Assembly (NCBI GenBank): GCA_049416425.1
Contig: JBMSHD010000088.1
Coordinates: 1-9,360, forward strand
DNA: 9,360 nucleotides
From: JBMSHD01 sp049416425
GTDB lineage: Bacteria; Pseudomonadota; Gammaproteobacteria; Francisellales; Francisellaceae
Direction: 5' to 3'
Part shown: positions 6,474-9,360 of the stretch, piece by piece
Position numbering within the stretch: position 1 is the first letter of the stretch
Layout: each line of letters opens with the position of its first letter
The notes under the pieces: model-generated
Told to the model about the DNA's origin: nothing
The model's database searches: none
The model's input: the letters and a program-made list of their open reading frames with translations, nothing else
Program-made: the position numbers and the translations under genes

Positions 6474-7729
6474 GTTGATGGCAACAAGGCTTTTTTATCC
6501 GCTTTCCAAAGCATAGATAGAATTGGAATTGCCGATAAAGCCGTTATCAAGGCGATGATAAGCGTAAGTGAGATTCTGCCGCCTAGAAAGCCGGATAAAC
6601 CAAACAACAGCATGCCAAGTGGAATGGCGGCGGTATTGACAAACTGGTCAAACGAGGCGAAATCGTGCAGCTGCTTGCCGCTGAAGCTATTTTGCCCGAT
6701 TGTATCCCAGCGAATGCCGCTCAAAGAGGTAAAGGCCGAGCCTAAAAAAGCGAATACATACAACAGCCAGATAGAGTCTGGTAGCACAAGCGTCACAAGT
6801 TGAACCCCTAGAGCCACGCTGCATAACAGGTGTAAAATGACCCAGCTGATACGATGGCTTAAGCCGATCAGTGATGACAGTGAACCGATCAGCGAGCCGC
6901 CGGCGATAATCATGGCAACCACAGCCCAGCTGGAGGCCGAGTACATCTCAATCACCAACGTGGGTCCGGCCGCGGCCATAAATCCGATGGTCAGTGAACA
7001 GAAAAACCAGCTGATAAGCCCCAGCAGTGCCCAGTTTGGAAGCTTTGCATCTGTGTGATCGTTATTATTTTCAGCTATGTTTATATCTACGGTTTTCTGT
7101 TTATCATTATCTACTGAGGCAGAGACGCTATTTTGTTGATGCTTTTTCAATTTCAGCAGAAATATAAGCCCCAGCATAAAGGAGATCACATCAAACAGCA
7201 GAACGCTTTGAAAATTAAGCCATATCACCACAAAAGCACCCAGAAGAGGACCTGTTATGGTATAAATATCACCGGCTATCGCCAGCCACGCATTGACGTC
7301 TTTGCGCATGCTTTTTTCGATAATTTCGGGAATAAGCACAAAGCGTGCCGGCATGAAAAAAGCGGTTGCCAAGCCATAGATGAAAGCTGAGACAGACATC
7401 GCCCAGATGCTGTTTTCAAAAAGACAAATCCAGAGCAAAAGCCCCAGCTGTGCCAGAATCCTGAGCATATCGGCAGATATCATGGTGTTTAGCGCTTTAA
7501 AGCGACTGGCTAGCTGTTTATATAGCGTCATGCCGATAAAGCGAGACACCCATAAAGCCAGCAGTACACAACTAAATCCCCATCCGCTGGGTTCGATCCG
7601 TGTGCTTTCTATGGCAAAGGCAATGGGAATCAAGGCGTCTCCAGCTCCAGATATCAATACGGCCCAGATGAAATGCCTAAAGCCTGAATGGCTGAAAGAT
7701 TTGAAATTTCGTTTAATAGTCTCAGTCAA
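6464..7729 (-). CDS. MFS transporter, exporter-like (second gene of MFS pair)
   Basis: This 421-residue protein has about twelve hydrophobic segments and the layout of the MFS_3/EntS-like exporter branch. An opening FRHFIWAVLISGAGDALIP (18-35) is followed by the cytoplasmic loop with KQLASRF (71-77). FFMPARFVLIPEII (124-137) and NAWLAIAGDIYTITGPLLGA (146-165) match the family's 'PAR..LIPE' and 'NA.....GPLLGA' blocks. A polar linker (about 195-230, rich in N, D, K) separates the two halves. It begins with TTG 7729, which is well supported by AGGAG six bases upstream. It follows the other MFS gene by 17 bp and is surely co-transcribed. The substrate is not evident; relatives export siderophores, drugs or peptides. 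Confidence 0.88.
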   Translation of the reverse strand: MTETIKRNFKSFSHSGFRHFIWAVLISGAGDALIPIAFAIESTRIEPSGWGFSCVLLALWVSRFIGMTLYKQLASRFKALNTMISADMLRILAQLGLLLWICLFENSIWAMSVSAFIYGLATAFFMPARFVLIPEIIEKSMRKDVNAWLAIAGDIYTITGPLLGAFVVIWLNFQSVLLFDVISFMLGLIFLLKLKKHQQNSVSASVDNDKQKTVDINIAENNNDHTDAKLPNWALLGLISWFFCSLTIGFMAAAGPTLVIEMYSASSWAVVAMIIAGGSLIGSLSSLIGLSHRISWVILHLLCSVALGVQLVTLVLPDSIWLLYVFAFLGSAFTSLSGIRWDTIGQNSFSGKQLHDFASFDQFVNTAAIPLGMLLFGLSGFLGGRISLTLIIALITALSAIPILSMLWKADKKALLPSTYS

Positions 7730-7735
7730 TGATCG

Positions 7736-7740
7736 CTCCT
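7736..7740 (-). promoter_or_regulatory. ribosome binding site deciding a TTG start
   Basis: On the minus strand AGGAG stands six bases before TTG 7729, in the 17-bp gap after the upstream MFS stop codon. It fixes the unusual start of the second MFS gene and shows independent ribosome loading. Confidence 0.7.
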
Positions 7741-7746
7741 GTCAGG

Positions 7747-8922
7747 TTAGATTTTTTCTTCATGATTCTGGGTCGATTTTTTTCTTACTAGTAGTGAGGA
7801 TATCGCGATATTTTTAGTATTGAGCAGGAGAAAAATACCCAAAAGGATCACGGCAAGAATAATTTCAATCATACCGCTGCTGATAAAGAGTTTTCGCAGA
7901 CTATCGGGTGTAAATGTAATAGCATAAAACTTGGTAAGAAGAAGGTAGCTAAAGGCAATGATTGGATAGCTTCCTTGAGCGATCAGCCTTCTTAGCCCAA
8001 AAATGCCGGCGCGCTGATTTTTTTTCGTTTCACTAACCCATAGCATCTGATTGGCCATATTGGCAACGGGAGCGAGTGCGGAGCGCAAAGCCACAAGAAT
8101 GGCGATGAGGATAACGTTGTCCGTCAAAGCAATGCCGATGCGTCCAAACAGGGCACATAGAATACCGGTGACGGCGATGATGATAAAAGCGTTATGATGA
8201 AATCTCTTGATGGAATAAAGGCTGCCAATCAAGGTGGCGATGGCGACAATGGTGCTGTAGGTGGCAAGATCAGCGTTTGGGTTTGCTCCCAGCATCAGGA
8301 TATAGACCGATAGAAAGGCGGAAGCAATGCCGTTGATAGCATTGAAGCTGCAGAAATACAACAGCGCATAGCGTAATTTGTCATTGCGCATAATCAGGTG
8401 CAAATGCTGCCATAATGATGGATGTGTGGTTGCGGTTTTATGCGCCGATATTGGTATGATATGAAGTACCAGAAACAGGCCTGGAATACTCATACCAGCA
8501 ACAATAAAAAGAAGATTCTCCAGCGGCAGAAAAACATAGCAGACCCCGGCTAATGCCGGTGCTAAAATAGCGGCACCTGAGTTTAAAAACCCCTCCAGTG
8601 CATAAGCGGCTTGAGTTTTACCCGCTAAAAGATCGGGAATGATCGACATGATCGATAAGCTGTGAAAGGAAGAGATGGCGGCGCGAAGGCTGATGATTGC
8701 AAAGATACTCCAGATGATATAGTGACTCTCAGAATTAAACACAAACGCGGCAGCAAAGTAAATAAACACCAGTAGGGAGTGCGTTATTATCAAGGTTTTT
8801 CTGGCGCCGATGCGATCGATAATTCTGCCGGCGATAAAGCTCAAATAGATTTTAGGCGATAAAGACAATAAGACAGATAACGCCATGATTAGCACGCTGC
8901 CCGTGATCTCAAAAAGCGTCAA
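7747..8922 (-). CDS. MFS transporter with lost or unclear start (first gene of MFS pair)
   Basis: This is a second MFS exporter-like protein, with LSLSPKIYLSFIAGRIIDRIGARKTLI (the loop 2-3 G--aDR-G-R signature), FHSLSIMSIIPDLL and GFLNSGAAILAPALAG matching the same blocks as its neighbour. TTG 8922 is only the first permitted start and has no ribosome site. It would cut off half of the first membrane helix. The frame stays open to 9027 and reads LNTDKAKIIWLIYESG then LILAYGIIRFYFS just before TTG 8922, a typical MFS N-terminus, but it contains no ATG, GTG or other TTG. A natural start would fit at 9007-9009, where the codon is now TTA. I infer that the start was lost at a DNA junction, so the gene may be a pseudogene, be read from a rare start such as ATT, or be made only in shortened form. 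Its stop leads directly into the next MFS gene. Confidence 0.75.
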   Translation of the reverse strand: MTLFEITGSVLIMALSVLLSLSPKIYLSFIAGRIIDRIGARKTLIITHSLLVFIYFAAAFVFNSESHYIIWSIFAIISLRAAISSFHSLSIMSIIPDLLAGKTQAAYALEGFLNSGAAILAPALAGVCYVFLPLENLLFIVAGMSIPGLFLVLHIIPISAHKTATTHPSLWQHLHLIMRNDKLRYALLYFCSFNAINGIASAFLSVYILMLGANPNADLATYSTIVAIATLIGSLYSIKRFHHNAFIIIAVTGILCALFGRIGIALTDNVILIAILVALRSALAPVANMANQMLWVSETKKNQRAGIFGLRRLIAQGSYPIIAFSYLLLTKFYAITFTPDSLRKLFISSGMIEIILAVILLGIFLLLNTKNIAISSLLVRKKSTQNHEEKI

Positions 8923-8995
8923 ACTGAAATAAAATCTGATGATTCCATAGGCGAGGATTAACCCCGACTCGTAAATAAGCCAGATAATTTTTGCT

Positions 8996-9360
8996 TTATC
9001 GGTATTTAATTTTATTCGCGGTATAGTTTATATACTCCAACCCATCTTTTGTGAAATAAGTTTTGTAGTTAAGTAATTTGTTAATTAGGTAATTACCTTT
9101 TTTTTGAGCCATATATGCCATAGGTAATGTGATGCCTGTTTCTTCATTGATTAGTGCACATTTTTTTCTAAATTCATATAAGTTTGCATATACATGTAAC
9201 GCATGAAGAGCACGATCTAACTGCCAGCGCTTGTTTCGTATAGTTGATTCAGATCTCCATTCTATATCTATTAATGGCGAAGTATCACTATCATATTCAT
9301 CAATAACTGAAAACTCCCCATTTTTAATAATTGCCTCTTGAGGCAGTGATTTCAATGTAT
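8996..9360 (-). CDS. unrecognised protein, C-terminal part, cut by window end
   Basis: The frame is open from the window edge, so the gene starts outside. TTG 9355 is merely the first possible start inside and should not be taken as the true one. The visible part (about 120 residues) is soluble, charged and without membrane segments. It includes DIEWRSESTIRNKRWQLDRAL, ALHVYANLYEFRKKCALINEE and a Tyr/Lys-rich end (INYTANKIKYR). I recognise no domain. Its DNA is AT-rich (two 60-base stretches counted by hand give about 28-30% GC, against 50% in a stretch of the neighbouring MFS gene), which suggests transferred DNA. Its TAA overlaps the open frame of the MFS gene. Confidence 0.6.
   Translation of the reverse strand, partial: TLKSLPQEAIIKNGEFSVIDEYDSDTSPLIDIEWRSESTIRNKRWQLDRALHALHVYANLYEFRKKCALINEETGITLPMAYMAQKKGNYLINKLLNYKTYFTKDGLEYINYTANKIKYR

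Noticed and set aside
8990..9030. Programmed +1 frameshift joining the AT-rich gene to the MFS gene
   Set aside because: CGA-TAA could allow it in principle, but the two parts differ in composition and type, and a soluble-tail/MFS fusion is not a known arrangement; a recombination joint explains more.

Overview
The window looks like chromosomal DNA from a gammaproteobacterium-like Gram-negative bacterium of moderate GC content. This rests on the protein families present (a ClcA-type ClC antiporter, a LysR regulator, an Rpn/YhgA-like nuclease) and on enterobacterial-style promoters and Shine-Dalgarno sites. I cannot name a genus. Several genes appear to use TTG or GTG starts. No tRNA, rRNA, CRISPR array or complete insertion sequence was seen. 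No gene-free gap exceeds about 150 bases.

Left part, + strand (1-1506): the 3' part of an RDD-domain membrane protein gene with an apparent in-frame TGA in its 5' half, then a short region with two very small possible reading frames and a hairpin. Next comes a complete Rpn-family (PD-(D/E)XK, YhgA-like) nuclease gene. Its promoter is bracketed by a perfect 10-bp inverted repeat. The 3' end of the gene carries a 12-bp in-frame repeat and a strong internal ribosome binding site that would produce a separate 73-residue C-terminal protein, as described for intragenic RpnS inhibitors.

Middle, - strand (5709 down to 1549): a LysR regulator, a PCMH-type FAD-dependent oxidase and a ClcA-like Cl-/H+ antiporter follow each other. 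The LysR gene is divergent from a + strand gene (5805-6473) encoding an unusual fusion of a YciI-like domain with a carboxymuconolactone-decarboxylase-like domain. That gene has a good promoter in the shared 95-bp intergenic region, so LysR control of it is the simplest reading.

Right part, - strand (9360 down to 6464): two consecutive major facilitator (MFS) exporter-like genes, 17 bp apart, form an operon that converges on the fusion gene with a 10-bp tail overlap. The first MFS gene has no credible start. Its frame, including a typical first membrane segment, stays open into an abrupt step to AT-rich DNA near 9005. That DNA holds the end of an unrelated, unrecognised gene which runs off the window.

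The two places most worth attention are the Rpn locus (possible toxin with intragenic antitoxin, plus operator-like repeat) and the recombination-like junction at about 9000-9010.
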